DNA of 41,524 nucleotides from Antarcticimicrobium sp. (GTDB lineage Bacteria > Pseudomonadota > Alphaproteobacteria > Rhodobacterales > Rhodobacteraceae). Positions 8,424 through 16,754 of this stretch are shown here, piece after piece. The stretch lies in NCBI RefSeq assembly GCF_029212575.1, contig NZ_JARGPK010000089.1:1-41524 (forward strand), written 5' to 3'. Under the pieces are notes generated by a model. That model did no database searches and was not told the origin of the DNA. It worked only from the letters and a program-made list of their open reading frames with translations. The translations under genes and the position numbers were made by a program. Within the stretch, counting starts at the first letter, position 1, and the number at the start of each line of letters is the position of its first letter.

Positions 8424-8870
8424 TCATTCAATCCCGTTGGCGCGTTGCAATTCGCGGACATAGTGGGTGATCGATTTCACCTCGGCGCCGGTCAGCCCGT
8501 CCTGTGGCGGCATGCTCCCGAAGCGCCAGTGATGCGCGCGCACCCCGTTGCGCACCGCCAGCAGGAAGGCCGCGTCGGCATGATGCGACGGTTCGTAGAT
8601 CTTGTGAACCAGCGGCGGTCCCATGCCGTTGCGCCCGGCGGCATTTTCGCCGTGGCAGGCGGCGCAGACGGCGTCGAAGGCCCTCTTGCCCATCTGTGCC
8701 TGTCCCGAAAGCTCCTCGGGCAGCGCAACCTTGACCATCGACGCGCCCTCGGGCGGCGACTCGACGGTTCGCGGGCCGGTGGCGCCGGGGGGCTCATTCT
8801 GCACCATTGCGAAATACCCGGCCCCGCCGATTACGGCGACAGCAAGGGCGGCGACGATCATCTTGTTCAT
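8424..8870 (-). CDS. Monoheme c-type cytochrome
   Basis: This 148-residue protein has an N-terminal membrane anchor or signal (IVAALAVAVIGGAGYFAM), then a class I cytochrome c domain with the heme motif CAACH. A candidate axial Met lies in FGSMPPQDGLTG near the C-terminus. I chose MNKM at 8870, giving a clean hydrophobic start; the longer frame to 8927 would overlap the upstream diheme gene. It is directly followed by the multicopper oxidase and preceded by two other cytochromes. Electron transfer in the periplasm, perhaps to or from the oxidase, is inferred from gene order. Confidence 0.85.
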   Translation of the reverse strand: MNKMIVAALAVAVIGGAGYFAMVQNEPPGATGPRTVESPPEGASMVKVALPEELSGQAQMGKRAFDAVCAACHGENAAGRNGMGPPLVHKIYEPSHHADAAFLLAVRNGVRAHHWRFGSMPPQDGLTGAEVKSITHYVRELQRANGIE

Positions 8871-8919
8871 GGTCTTGTCTTTCCATTCTTTGGGGCGGCG
8901 CGGGGCCGCTTGTCTCGGG

Positions 8920-9813
8920 TCAGTCATCCCCGGCGTCCATCAGGTAGGTGGGCATCGCCCGCCGGTCCTCGGGGGTGAGCCAGGCGGTGCCCTGCCGGAT
9001 CACCTCGCCCATGCCGCCGCCCAGCACGTCGCCGTCGGGCGCCACGCCGGATTTCAGCGCGAAGGCGAGGGTGTGCACGGTCCAGCCGTTGCGGGCGAGC
9101 GCCGCGGGCGTGATCGCCGGGGCGGTCTTGCCGCCGGGCATATCGTCGCTGCCGGCGAGCCGGGCCTCCATGCGCCGCCCGCCGAGCAGGTTGCGGTCGG
9201 TATGGCAGGCGCCGCAATGGGCCAGCCCGTTGACCAGCCACCTGCCGCGGTTCCATGCCTCTGTCTTGTCGGGTCGCGGCTCTGTCGCCGGCACGTTCAG
9301 GAAGGCCGCGCGCCAGAGCTTGAGCCCGAAACGCTGGTTGACCGGGAACGGCACCTTGTTGGCCGGTTCGGGTTCCGCCACCGGTGGCACGGTCTGGAAC
9401 GCGGCCCAGAGATCGGCAATGTCCTGGTCGCTCAGATGGCCATAAAAGGCATAGGGAAAGGCGGGGTAATAGGGATCGCCCCCGGGCGAGATCCCCTGGC
9501 GCGCCGCCTTGGCGAAATCTGCGATATCCCAGGTGCCGATGCCGTGGGTGATGTCGGTGGTCAGGTTGGGCGGCACGAAGCTGCCGAAGCCCGAGGCGAT
9601 GGGCGCGCCCCCGGCGAGCGGTGCGCGCCCCGATGCCGGGTCGGAATGGCAGGCGATGCAGCCCCCCGCCCGCGCCAGGTAGGCGCCGCGTTCCACATTG
9701 CCCTCCAGCTCGGCCAGCTTCACCGGCCGACCCACCGGCCAGACGGCGAGGGCGGCACTGCCCGCCGCGATCAATCCGACCGCGGCGAGCCCAAGTCTTC
9801 CGACCGCGACCAT
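8920..9813 (-). CDS. Diheme c-type cytochrome
   Basis: This 297-residue protein has an N-terminal signal/anchor (VGLIAAGSAALAVW) and two CxxCH heme sites, GCIACHSD early and CGACHTDRN in the middle. They sit in two tandem class I cytochrome domains of the kind found as subunits of periplasmic dehydrogenases (alcohol/aldehyde dehydrogenase cytochrome subunits). Segments such as GIGTWDIADFAKAARQGISP and AFPYAFYGHLSDQDIADLWA are typical of that family. No dehydrogenase gene is nearby, so here it probably serves the multicopper-oxidase operon. The gene begins 2 nt after the cytochrome c' stop. Confidence 0.88.
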   Translation of the reverse strand: MVAVGRLGLAAVGLIAAGSAALAVWPVGRPVKLAELEGNVERGAYLARAGGCIACHSDPASGRAPLAGGAPIASGFGSFVPPNLTTDITHGIGTWDIADFAKAARQGISPGGDPYYPAFPYAFYGHLSDQDIADLWAAFQTVPPVAEPEPANKVPFPVNQRFGLKLWRAAFLNVPATEPRPDKTEAWNRGRWLVNGLAHCGACHTDRNLLGGRRMEARLAGSDDMPGGKTAPAITPAALARNGWTVHTLAFALKSGVAPDGDVLGGGMGEVIRQGTAWLTPEDRRAMPTYLMDAGDD

Positions 9814-9815
9814 GA

Positions 9816-10394
9816 TCAGGCGTCGTCCTTGCGAAACCGGTCATGGCAGGCGGCGCAGACCTGGGTGGTCATGGCGAAGGCGCCGTCGGCGGGCATCTGT
9901 CCGATCTGCTCGGCGCTCATCCGCATCGCGCCCCCGGCAGTGCCCATCATCATGCCGCTGCCCATCATGGAGCCACTGCCCATCATCGTGCCGCTGTCCA
10001 TCATCCCGCCGGCGCCGTGCAGGCCGTTATCGGCGGCCCGGGACAGGCCTTCGGCCATCACGCCGAGCGTTTCGGCCAGCTCCGCGAAGCGGTCCCAGTC
10101 CTGCCAGATCGCCGGCAGCGCCTCGGAGGGGGCCTCCGTCGAGCCCGCGGGGAAATCCCCGGTCAGCGCCGCGCCGGAATGGCGGCGGAAGGTGTCGGCG
10201 GCGCGACGCACGGCATCCGCATCATAGGCGGCGGTGCCGGACATCATCGGGGCGACGGATTTCACCGCCTCTTTCATTTCCTTCATGGCGCCCATGCGGT
10301 CCTTGACGACGCCGGTGGCGCCGGAATGGGCCAACGCGGCAACGCTGAGCAGCGACGCCAGGGCGGCGCCGGTCACGGTCTTTCGGGGTGTCAT
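9816..10394 (-). CDS. Cytochrome c'-like protein with Met-rich insert
   Basis: This 192-residue exported protein has a signal peptide ending near LAHS. A predicted four-helix bundle is closed by a C-terminal CAACH heme site (VCAACHDRFRK), the arrangement of cytochrome c' (class II). Between the helices lies a striking Met/Ser/Gly stretch with repeated MMGSG units (about residues 130-157), not normal for the family. Similar Met-rich patches occur in other proteins of this island, suggesting Cu(I) binding. The ATG at 10394 has a good AGGAG site. It is the second gene of the cytochrome/oxidase operon. Confidence 0.82.
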   Translation of the reverse strand: MTPRKTVTGAALASLLSVAALAHSGATGVVKDRMGAMKEMKEAVKSVAPMMSGTAAYDADAVRRAADTFRRHSGAALTGDFPAGSTEAPSEALPAIWQDWDRFAELAETLGVMAEGLSRAADNGLHGAGGMMDSGTMMGSGSMMGSGMMMGTAGGAMRMSAEQIGQMPADGAFAMTTQVCAACHDRFRKDDA

Positions 10395-10444
10395 AATGTT
10401 CTCCTGTGTCTGATCCGGTTCCCGACCCGAAGGTCACGACAGGA

Positions 10445-10753
10445 TCAGGCGCGCGGAGGCGGCGGGTCGGACACCAGGGTCAGGGAGCGGCCGCGCCGCT
10501 CTCTCAGGGGATGCTGGGTTGCCAGACAGGCGGGCTGATGCGCCGACCCGGCCTGCACCAGGGGCAGCACCTGTGCGTGGCAGGAGTGTCCGGCGTCACA
10601 GTGTTCGGACGTCCCTAGCTCGACGGTTTCGTCATCCTGGACGACAACATCGCCGGGCGCGTCCATATGCATCCCGTGCGCCTGGGCCGGAGCGGACCAG
10701 AACGCAACAAGGCCGATTACGACGGCGATGATGGTGACTGCAAGTGTTTTCAC
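10445..10753 (-). CDS. Small exported His/Cys protein of the copper operon
   Basis: This 102-residue protein has a clear signal peptide (MKTLAVTIIAVVIGLVAFWS to AQA). The short mature chain contains HGMHMD, then a His/Cys cluster (SEHCDAGHSCHAQVLP), one further Cys, and a C-terminal DPPPPR tail. Small proteins with such HC...HxC clusters and proline tails occur in copper-resistance loci, but I do not recognise a named family. The cluster could bind copper in the periplasm (inference). It is first in the minus-strand operon that continues with cytochrome c', two more cytochromes and the multicopper oxidase. Confidence 0.65.
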   Translation of the reverse strand: MKTLAVTIIAVVIGLVAFWSAPAQAHGMHMDAPGDVVVQDDETVELGTSEHCDAGHSCHAQVLPLVQAGSAHQPACLATQHPLRERRGRSLTLVSDPPPPRA

Positions 10754-11183
10754 GATGCCCGGCTAACGACCTCTTCCTTGCGCCAGTTTCGTGATCAGGG
10801 CAAAACTGTCAACTCCTGCAGGTGCAGGTCGAGGCGATGGGATAACGATGCCGCAGTCTCGGCAGCGTGCCCCAGCCGATATGCTCGGTCAGCTGTGCGC
10901 ACGCGTGCAAATGCCTCCCGGACAAGAGCACATGGAGAAGATGACACGCCGTTCGAAGATTGGATCGTCGTCTGGGGTGACTCCGATCTGCCGCTGGCTG
11001 GTTACCTTCCCGCAGAAGCACTGAGAGGCGCCATGGCGGGCGCTTTGCTTACTGCATCTCACCATTGCCGTATTCGCTGTTAGTGTGTGTTCTAGGCGCC
11101 CATGGTTTTGATGCTGTGACCGCCCCCCGACGGCATCGATGTGCCAAGGTGGGTCTGCAATGATCCACAAAAGGAGGACGGTC
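10754..11183. other. Intergenic stretch: promoter side of the cytochrome operon and left end of an IS110 remnant
   Basis: No convincing gene is seen. The left part must hold the promoter of the minus-strand operon starting at 10753. The right part, from about 11050, precedes an IS110-type transposase start and probably contains the non-coding left end of that element, which in IS110-group elements encodes the bridge RNA. A usable ribosome binding site (AAAGGAGGA) lies just before 11184. Open frames here look like noise. Confidence 0.4.
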
Positions 11184-11334
11184 ATGTCGGATATTTCCAC
11201 GGTCGGGCTCGATCCGTTGGCCGACAGGTGAATGCGCAGCAATCACCGACAGGCTGGCGAAGAATGTGTTTCAGGGTCATGGAGCCGGCGGCGCGGGTCG
11301 AGCGGTCTTGCGCAAGAAGCTGCGGCGAGCGCAG
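11184..11334 (+). mobile_element. IS110-family transposase, N-terminal remnant with 40-nt insert
   Basis: An ATG at 11184 after AAAGGAGGA reads MSDISTVGLD, the usual IS110 transposase start. The expected continuation, LAKNVFQGHG and GRAVLRKKLRRAQ, is found 40 nt further on (11254-11333) in another frame. Removing 11214-11253 restores one reading frame. The inserted bases contain an 8-bp direct repeat CCGACAGG (11221-11228 and 11246-11253). After RRAQ the sequence changes to a serine-recombinase tail. The DEDD catalytic domain is otherwise absent and the remnant is dead. Confidence 0.75.
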
Positions 11335-11634
11335 GAAGATTGTTGAGGAAGGGCTTGCCAACATCGACGAAGAGCCGGTGCTGCTTCATCTGACTATGGC
11401 ATATCGCCATCAGAAAGAATTCGAACGCTTGCTTCACACGATCAACGACGATGAGTGTCGTGCCGAAGCAACCCAGATCATCCGGTCACTTGTGGACCGA
11501 ATGTCCTTGCTCCTGACGAGGATGGCTGCGATCTGCAGATTGATCTGAACGGCGACCTTGCCGGGGTCATCTCGATAGCCCGCAAGGGCGAGGAACCGCT
11601 GGAAACCAGCGATTTTGAAACAATGGTACTGAAA
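11335..11634 (+). pseudogene. Serine site-specific recombinase, C-terminal remnant next to tRNA-Met
   Basis: Codons reading VEEGLANIDEEPVLLH, then YRHQKEFERLLHTINDDECR and RSLVDRM match the coiled C-terminal part of large serine recombinases. A frameshift near 11500 moves the reading to APDEDGCDLQIDLNGDLAGV and ISIARKGEEPLETSDFE, the familiar end of these proteins. The last open codons (VAEEGLEPPTRG) are simply the reverse reading of the tRNA-Met 3' half. The catalytic serine domain is absent, being replaced by the IS110 fragment. Its position against a tRNA 3' end fits a tRNA-targeted integrative element. Confidence 0.7.
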
Positions 11635-11635
11635 T

Positions 11636-11712
11636 TGGTAGCGGAGGAGGGACTTGAACCCCCGACACGCGGATTATGATTCCGCTGCTCTAACCAACTG
11701 AGCTACTCCGCC
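11636..11712 (-). tRNA. tRNA-Met (CAU), elongator type
   Basis: The minus strand folds as a full cloverleaf. The acceptor GGCGGAG pairs with CTCCGCT (first pair G-U). The D arm contains AGCTCAGTTGGTTAGAGC. The anticodon stem GCGGA/TCCGC holds the loop ATCATAA, giving anticodon CAU, and the T arm has GGGTTCAAGTCCC. The discriminator A and CCA are encoded. The D-loop and the first base pair match elongator Met rather than initiator; a tRNA-Ile with modified CAU is less likely. The 3' end faces the island with recombinase remnants, suggesting it is the integration target. Confidence 0.93.
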
Positions 11713-11817
11713 ACGAGTGAGAGGCATTTAGGGGAGTCGGCCGGAGGGGTCAAGCGGGAATTGGCCGGTTTTCGGTTGTTGCCGCGCTCGTCGCGACCAA
11801 GGTGTTTGCGCCGACGG

Positions 11818-12768
11818 TCATTCCGCCCGGGCGGCCATGCGGCGGATGAAGTCGGCGCAGGCCTCCGGCGCGGTGATGGGCAGCATGTGGCCCCGGTCCG
11901 GCAAAGTCCCGACGCTCAATCCGAAGCCCTCCATCGGTGTGCCGTGCCGCGCCGGATCCAGCACCGCATCCCCGGCGCCGAACAAAACGCCGCCGGGGGT
12001 TACCAGGCCATCGGCATAGCGCGCCTGCTGCGCGCGGATACCGGAATTTGCGGCCATGTAATCGGCCGAAGCGGCGATGAAGGCCCCGGGCCGCAGACCC
12101 AGAGCGCCGCCGCCGCGCACCAGGAAATCCGCGGGGCAGGGTTCGGGGCGGAACACCTCTTCCAGAACCTTGGCGGCGGTGCGCCGCGCCACCGGAACGG
12201 CAAGGGTGTGGCCGATCGCCCGTCGCATCAGGGGGGAGGCGACCGCAAGCCCCTGAAAGGCGCCGGCCTCGTCCGCCTGCTGGTGGGTCAGCGGGCTGAT
12301 CAGCGCCAGCGCGGCGGCCCCCTTTGGCCGGTCCAGCGCCATCGCCAGCGCCACCGCGCCGCCCAGCGAATGCCCCACGAGCACGGGCCGCGTCACGTCC
12401 AGACCCTCCAGCAAGGCCCAGATCATCCGCGCCTGTTCCGGCAGGGCGGCGAGATCGTCGCTGTCGCGGGTGGAGTAACCGCAGCCGGGCCGGTCCAGCG
12501 CGATCACGCGGAGCTCGTCCTTGAGCAGGTCGGTCACGCCGTAGGTGAAATGCTGCAACTGCCCCGACAGCCCGTGAATCAGCACCACGGCGGGCGCGTC
12601 TCGCGGGCCCAGGTCGACGTAGTGGATGGCACCACCCGGCACCTTGCGAACCGATCCCGCGCGCGGCACCAGGTTTTCCACGTCCCGCCCCAGGTATCGG
12701 GTCCATGCCGCCAGCGCCGCCATCAGCGCCGCGATCACCAGGATCAGACCGATCAGAATGCTTGCCAA
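11818..12768 (-). CDS. Alpha/beta-fold hydrolase, membrane-anchored
   Basis: This 316-residue protein has an N-terminal hydrophobic helix (ILIGLILVIAALMAALAAW), then a canonical alpha/beta hydrolase domain: oxyanion-hole region VVLIHGLSG, the nucleophile elbow GHSLGG, and a C-terminal catalytic His in DRGHMLP. The fold is that of esterases and C-C bond hydrolases; the substrate cannot be told. The N-terminal helix suggests attachment to the inner membrane. It lies between the tRNA and paaX, on the same strand as paaX, but 106 nt apart, so a paa role is not shown. Confidence 0.85.
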   Translation of the reverse strand: MASILIGLILVIAALMAALAAWTRYLGRDVENLVPRAGSVRKVPGGAIHYVDLGPRDAPAVVLIHGLSGQLQHFTYGVTDLLKDELRVIALDRPGCGYSTRDSDDLAALPEQARMIWALLEGLDVTRPVLVGHSLGGAVALAMALDRPKGAAALALISPLTHQQADEAGAFQGLAVASPLMRRAIGHTLAVPVARRTAAKVLEEVFRPEPCPADFLVRGGGALGLRPGAFIAASADYMAANSGIRAQQARYADGLVTPGGVLFGAGDAVLDPARHGTPMEGFGLSVGTLPDRGHMLPITAPEACADFIRRMAARAE

Positions 12769-12874
12769 GGCTCAGCTCCCTTCTTGTTCGGGCCCCGCCG
12801 GCGACGCTGTGTGCACGGCAAGATATGGCGCGAAATTGCACGAATTTCCGCCTGAATGGTACGAGGATGCCGCG

Positions 12875-13678
12875 TCAGTCTGCATCCAGATCCGACAGCG
12901 CCGGGCGCGGCAGCCGGTCGAGCAGGTGGAACACCGCCGCGCGGCAATCCGGCCCCGGCCAGTCCGGCGGGAAGAAGGCCGTGGGCAGATCGGGCATGCG
13001 CAGCACCACCCGGCGCCAACGGTGCACGATCAGCATCCGCAGGGTGGCGGTCTGCAGCGGCGTGATCCCCCCCTCTGCGGGTAGCAGCGCGGCGGCGCGC
13101 TCCAGCGCGTCGAGCAGGCTGTGGCAGCTTTCGGCAAGATCCTCGGGGCAGGCGCGCGCCCTGACCCAGTCGGGCACCGCGCGGGCGCGCACATCGAAAC
13201 TCATCAATTCCTCGCTGGCCTCCGGCGCCGGGCCGGCCCCCAGTGCCGCGTTGCGCGCCAGGCTGAAGTAGTCGGCGGTGAGCAGCATCTCGTCCAGCGC
13301 CGACTGGCCGGAGCCGTCCTCGGCGATCAGCAGGTGCCAGTCGGCGGGGGTGTCGGGCACGCGCGTGTAGATGCGCGGCGTCACCTCCGCGCTGCGGGCA
13401 CGGCCGAACTCGGTCAGGTAATGGGCGCTGGCCCGGCCCGTGCGGGCGCTGTCGATCCAGCCATCCTTGCGCAAGCGGTGAAGCGCGACGCGGATCGCCT
13501 CGGGCTTGATGCCCATCGGCATGATGATCCGCGACAGCGCGCTGCCGCTGAGCCGGTCGCCGGGTTTCTGCGCCAGATCGCCGAACAGCGACACGATGAT
13601 CGACCAGACCCGCTGGTTCTGCGGGTCGGTCAGGGTCCGGGCGCAGGCCTCGAACCAGGTTTGCGGGGGTTCCTCCAT
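12875..13678 (-). CDS. paaX: PaaX-family phenylacetate repressor
   Basis: This 267-residue protein has an N-terminal winged helix (RLSGSALSRIIMPMGIKPEA followed by IRVALHRLRKDGWI), a middle region (TRVPDTPADWHLLIAED) and the C-terminal PaaX domain (MLIVHRWRRVVLRMPDLPTA), in the order seen in E. coli PaaX. PaaX represses phenylacetate genes and is released by phenylacetyl-CoA. It follows paaZ on the same strand after a 76-nt gap, so it may be partly read from the paaZ promoter. A TetR-type regulator also lies in this cluster, so control appears doubled. Confidence 0.88.
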   Translation of the reverse strand: MEEPPQTWFEACARTLTDPQNQRVWSIIVSLFGDLAQKPGDRLSGSALSRIIMPMGIKPEAIRVALHRLRKDGWIDSARTGRASAHYLTEFGRARSAEVTPRIYTRVPDTPADWHLLIAEDGSGQSALDEMLLTADYFSLARNAALGAGPAPEASEELMSFDVRARAVPDWVRARACPEDLAESCHSLLDALERAAALLPAEGGITPLQTATLRMLIVHRWRRVVLRMPDLPTAFFPPDWPGPDCRAAVFHLLDRLPRPALSDLDAD

Positions 13679-13754
13679 GACCTCAGGTTATCGCCGCCTT
13701 GCCCGACGTACCATCCTGAAATCACGGAGTTTCACATGGTTTCCCCTGCGCCGG

Positions 13755-15785
13755 TCAGAACGCGTTCATGGTCAAAAGCTCGTACTCCGCGACCTTCTCG
13801 TCGTCCTGGTTGGTCAGGGTGACATGCCAGCGCACCTCGCCGTACTCCTCGTTGCGCGGGGTCTTGTGTTTGACCGTCAGGCGCACCTTGATGCTGTCAC
13901 CGGCGCTCACCGGCTTCATGAACCGCAGGTTGTCGAGGCCGGTGTTGGCCAGAACCGGCCCCTCGTTCGGCTCGACGAAAAGGCCCGCCGCGAAGGACAG
14001 CAGCAGATAGCCATGCGCCACCCGGCCGGGGAAGAACGGGTTCCGCTTCGCCGCCGCATCATCCATGTGGGCGTAGAAGGTATCGCCGGTGAACGTCGCG
14101 AAATGCTCGATATCCTCAAGCGTCACCACGCGCGACGCGCTGTGCAGCGTCTCGCCGATCGCCAGTTCGCCGAATTTGCGGGTAAAGGGATGCGCGGGCC
14201 CCTCGATCTCGGCAGCGCCCGGCACCCACTGTTTGCCGATGGCGCTGAGCATGTCGGGCGAGCCCTGGATCGCGGTGCGCTGCATGTAATGTTTGACCCC
14301 GCGCACGCCGCCCATCTCCTCGCCGCCGCCGGCGCGGCCCGGCCCACCATGCACCAGATGCGGCAGGGGGGAGCCGTGGCCGGTGCTCTCCTTCATCGAG
14401 GTGCGGTCGTTGATATAGATCCGCCCGTGATAGGCGCCCGCACCGATCGCAACCGCGCGCGCGACGCTTGGGTCATGGGTGATGACCGAGGCCACCAGCG
14501 AGCCCTGGCCGCGCTTGGCGATCTCTATCGCGTGGTCCAGATCGCGGTATCCCATGACGGTCGAGACCGGACCGAAAGCCTCGGTATCATGCACGCGCTG
14601 GGCGGTGTCGGGGTCGGCGCAGTGGAACAGCATCGGCGGCAGAAAGGCCCCTTTGGCGGCATCGGCGCCCACCACCTCGAAATTCTCCGGGTCGCCGAAC
14701 ACCCGTTCCGCCTCGGAGCCGATCAGCGCCGCCTTTGCCAGCACGTCCTGTTTCTGCTGGATCGAGACCAGCGCCCCCATGCGGGTGCCCTCCAGTCGCG
14801 GATCGCCGATCACGGTTTTGGCCAGCCGCGCGCTCAGCGCCTCGATCACCGCCTCCACCTGCGATTCGGGGGCGATGATGCGGCGGATCGCGGTGCATTT
14901 CTGCCCCGCCTTGGCGGTCATCTCGCGGCTGACCTCCTTGACGAAGAGATCGAACTCCGGCGTGCCGGGCACCGCATCCGGGCCGAGGATCGAGGCGTTC
15001 AGACTGTCCTGCTCGGCGACGAATCGCACCGAGTTTTCAAGGATGGTCCTGTTCGAGCGCAACATCAGCGCGGTATCGGCCGAGCCGGTAAAGCTGACCA
15101 CGTCCTGCATCCCCAGCCGGTCCAGCATGTCGCCAAGCCCGCCGGCGACAAATTGCAACGCGCCCTCGGGCAGGAGGCCGCTCTCCAGTATCAGCCTGAC
15201 CGCCAGTTCGGTGACGTAACAGCTGTTGGTCGCGGGTTTCACGATGGCCGGAACCCCGGCCAGCAGGGTCGGGGCCAGTTTCTCCAGCATGCCCCAGACC
15301 GGGAAGTTGAAGGCGTTGATATGCACCGCCACCCCGTGCAGCGGGGTGCAGATGTGCTGCCCCATGAAGGTGCCGGTGCGGCCCAGCTGCTCCAGCTCGC
15401 CATCAAGGAAAACATGGTCGTCGGGCATCTCGCGCCGACCCTTTGCGGCGAAGACGAACATCGTGCCGATGCCGCCGTCGATGTCGATCATGTGATCGGA
15501 TTGCGTGGCGCCGGTGTCGAAGGAGATATCGTAAAGCGCCTGCTTGTTGGCGTTCAGGTGCTGACCCAGCGCCTTGAGCATGCGGGCGCGGTCGTGGAAG
15601 GTCATCGCGCGCAGCGCCGGGCCGCCGACCTCGCGGGCGTGGTCCAGCATCGCCTGCACGTCGAGCGCGGAGTTGCCCGCGCTGGCGATCACATCGCCTG
15701 TGATGGCGCTGGCGATGTCGCGTGCGCCAGCGCCAGGCGCGATCCATTCACCGGCGGCGAAACTGGAAATCTTTTGAATGCTCAT
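13755..15785 (-). CDS. paaZ: PaaZ, oxepin-CoA hydrolase / semialdehyde dehydrogenase
   Basis: At 676 residues this is the normal length for the bifunctional ring-cleaving enzyme of the aerobic phenylacetyl-CoA route. The N-terminal aldehyde dehydrogenase half shows the cofactor-binding turn [10 protein letters not shown], the general base region AEQDSLNAS and the catalytic Cys in [10 protein letters not shown]. The C-terminal MaoC-type hydratase half shows [11 protein letters not shown] and [15 protein letters not shown]. The enzyme opens oxepin-CoA and oxidises the resulting semialdehyde. The longer frame to 15914 is not used: the ATG at 15785 has a GAGAGG site and matches family starts. It is divergent from paaG. 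Confidence 0.95.
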   Translation of the reverse strand: MSIQKISSFAAGEWIAPGAGARDIASAITGDVIASAGNSALDVQAMLDHAREVGGPALRAMTFHDRARMLKALGQHLNANKQALYDISFDTGATQSDHMIDIDGGIGTMFVFAAKGRREMPDDHVFLDGELEQLGRTGTFMGQHICTPLHGVAVHINAFNFPVWGMLEKLAPTLLAGVPAIVKPATNSCYVTELAVRLILESGLLPEGALQFVAGGLGDMLDRLGMQDVVSFTGSADTALMLRSNRTILENSVRFVAEQDSLNASILGPDAVPGTPEFDLFVKEVSREMTAKAGQKCTAIRRIIAPESQVEAVIEALSARLAKTVIGDPRLEGTRMGALVSIQQKQDVLAKAALIGSEAERVFGDPENFEVVGADAAKGAFLPPMLFHCADPDTAQRVHDTEAFGPVSTVMGYRDLDHAIEIAKRGQGSLVASVITHDPSVARAVAIGAGAYHGRIYINDRTSMKESTGHGSPLPHLVHGGPGRAGGGEEMGGVRGVKHYMQRTAIQGSPDMLSAIGKQWVPGAAEIEGPAHPFTRKFGELAIGETLHSASRVVTLEDIEHFATFTGDTFYAHMDDAAAKRNPFFPGRVAHGYLLLSFAAGLFVEPNEGPVLANTGLDNLRFMKPVSAGDSIKVRLTVKHKTPRNEEYGEVRWHVTLTNQDDEKVAEYELLTMNAF

Positions 15786-15849
15786 GGAAATTGATCCTCT
15801 CTCCCGGGGTGGCCACGACCCTGTGACAGTGGCCAGGATGTTTGAAACA

Positions 15850-15878
15850 AATATTGACCGTCCGGTCGGTTTATGCAA
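15850..15878 (-). promoter_or_regulatory. Predicted paaZ promoter with embedded TetR-type operator
   Basis: On the minus strand a -35-like TTGCAT (15873-15878) and a -10-like AATATT (15850-15855) are spaced by exactly 17 nt. The spacer contains the near-palindrome ACCGTCCGGTCGGT (15857-15870, plus-strand reading). A repressor bound there would cover the promoter. A similar palindrome stands before paaJ (25961-25974). The likely binder is the TetR protein encoded at 18515. The -35 match is weak (3 of 6), so the promoter call is tentative; the palindrome is clear. Confidence 0.55.
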
Positions 15879-15968
15879 GGAGTTTGTCAACTGACGGGCA
15901 GCAGGGACGGTCACGCGACCGAGGTCCTGCCGTCAGCGCAGGACACGTCAAGGAGGGGCAAGGGCGAC

Positions 15969-16754
15969 ATGTCGGACACCATTCTGACCACCGATCACGG
16001 CACTTGGGTCGAGATCACTCTGAACCGGCCGGAGCGGCTGAACAGTTTCACCGAAGAGATGCACCATGCCCTGCGCGCCGCCATCGAGGCGGCCCGTGAC
16101 GCCGGCGCGCGGGCGATCCTTCTGACCGGGGCCGGGCGCGGCTTCTGCGCCGGGCAGGACCTGGGCGACCGCGACCCGCGCAAGATGGACGGCCCGCCCG
16201 ACCTGGGCCACACCGTGCGCACCTTTTACGCGCCGCTGGTCAACCTGATGCGGTCGTTGAACTTCCCGGTGATCTGCGCGGTCAATGGCGTGGCTGCCGG
16301 CGCCGGCGCCAATATCGCGCTGGCCTGTGACATGGTTCTGGCCGGTGAGAGCGCCAAGTTCATCCAGTCGTTTTCCAAGGTCGGGCTGATCCCCGACACC
16401 GGGGGCAGCTGGCACCTGCCGCGCCTGCTGGGCGAGGCGCGCGCCAAGGGGCTGGCCTTTACCGCCGAACCGCTCAGCGCGCAAAAGGCCGAGGATTGGG
16501 GTCTGATCTGGAAGGCGCTGCCCGACGACGCGCTGATGGACGAGGCGCGCGCGCTGGCCGCAAAGCTTGCGGGCGGTCCGACGCTGGGCCTCGGCCTGAC
16601 CAAGCAGACGATCCAGGCCGCCGCCACCGATACGCTGGCCGAGCATCTGGAACTGGAAGCGGAGGCAATGAAGACCTGCGGCGAGAGCGAAGATTACGCC
16701 GAGGGCGTCGCCGGTTTTCTCGAAAAGCGCGCACCGGTGTTCAAGGGAAAATGA
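15969..16754 (+). CDS. paaG: PaaG, 1,2-epoxyphenylacetyl-CoA isomerase
   Basis: This 261-residue crotonase-fold protein shows the CoA/oxyanion segment ILLTGAGRGFCAGQDLGD and the second block AVNGVAAGAGANIALACD. The acidic loop FIQSFSKVGLIPDTGGSW matches PaaG, which converts the ring-1,2-epoxide of phenylacetyl-CoA to oxepin-CoA. The start is the ATG at 15969 behind AAGGAGG; the longer frame from 15873 lies in the promoter. It is first of a plus-strand operon with paaI (4-nt overlap), paaK and a TetR gene. PaaF-type hydratase activity cannot be ruled out from sequence alone, but the best pattern is PaaG. Confidence 0.9.
   Translation: MSDTILTTDHGTWVEITLNRPERLNSFTEEMHHALRAAIEAARDAGARAILLTGAGRGFCAGQDLGDRDPRKMDGPPDLGHTVRTFYAPLVNLMRSLNFPVICAVNGVAAGAGANIALACDMVLAGESAKFIQSFSKVGLIPDTGGSWHLPRLLGEARAKGLAFTAEPLSAQKAEDWGLIWKALPDDALMDEARALAAKLAGGPTLGLGLTKQTIQAAATDTLAEHLELEAEAMKTCGESEDYAEGVAGFLEKRAPVFKGK

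Noticed and set aside
8920-9813. A cytochrome subunit of a local alcohol dehydrogenase complex
   Set aside because: No dehydrogenase large-subunit gene is nearby; gene order ties it to the multicopper oxidase operon.
11641-11679. Plus-strand codons reading VAEEGLEPPTRG at the end of an open frame
   Set aside because: This is the reverse reading of the tRNA-Met 3' half, a well-known false coding signal; the true recombinase remnant ends before it.
13506-15794. A 762-codon plus-strand open frame
   Set aside because: It is a His/Arg/Gly-rich shadow opposite paaZ with no motif; paaZ on the minus strand has all catalytic residues.
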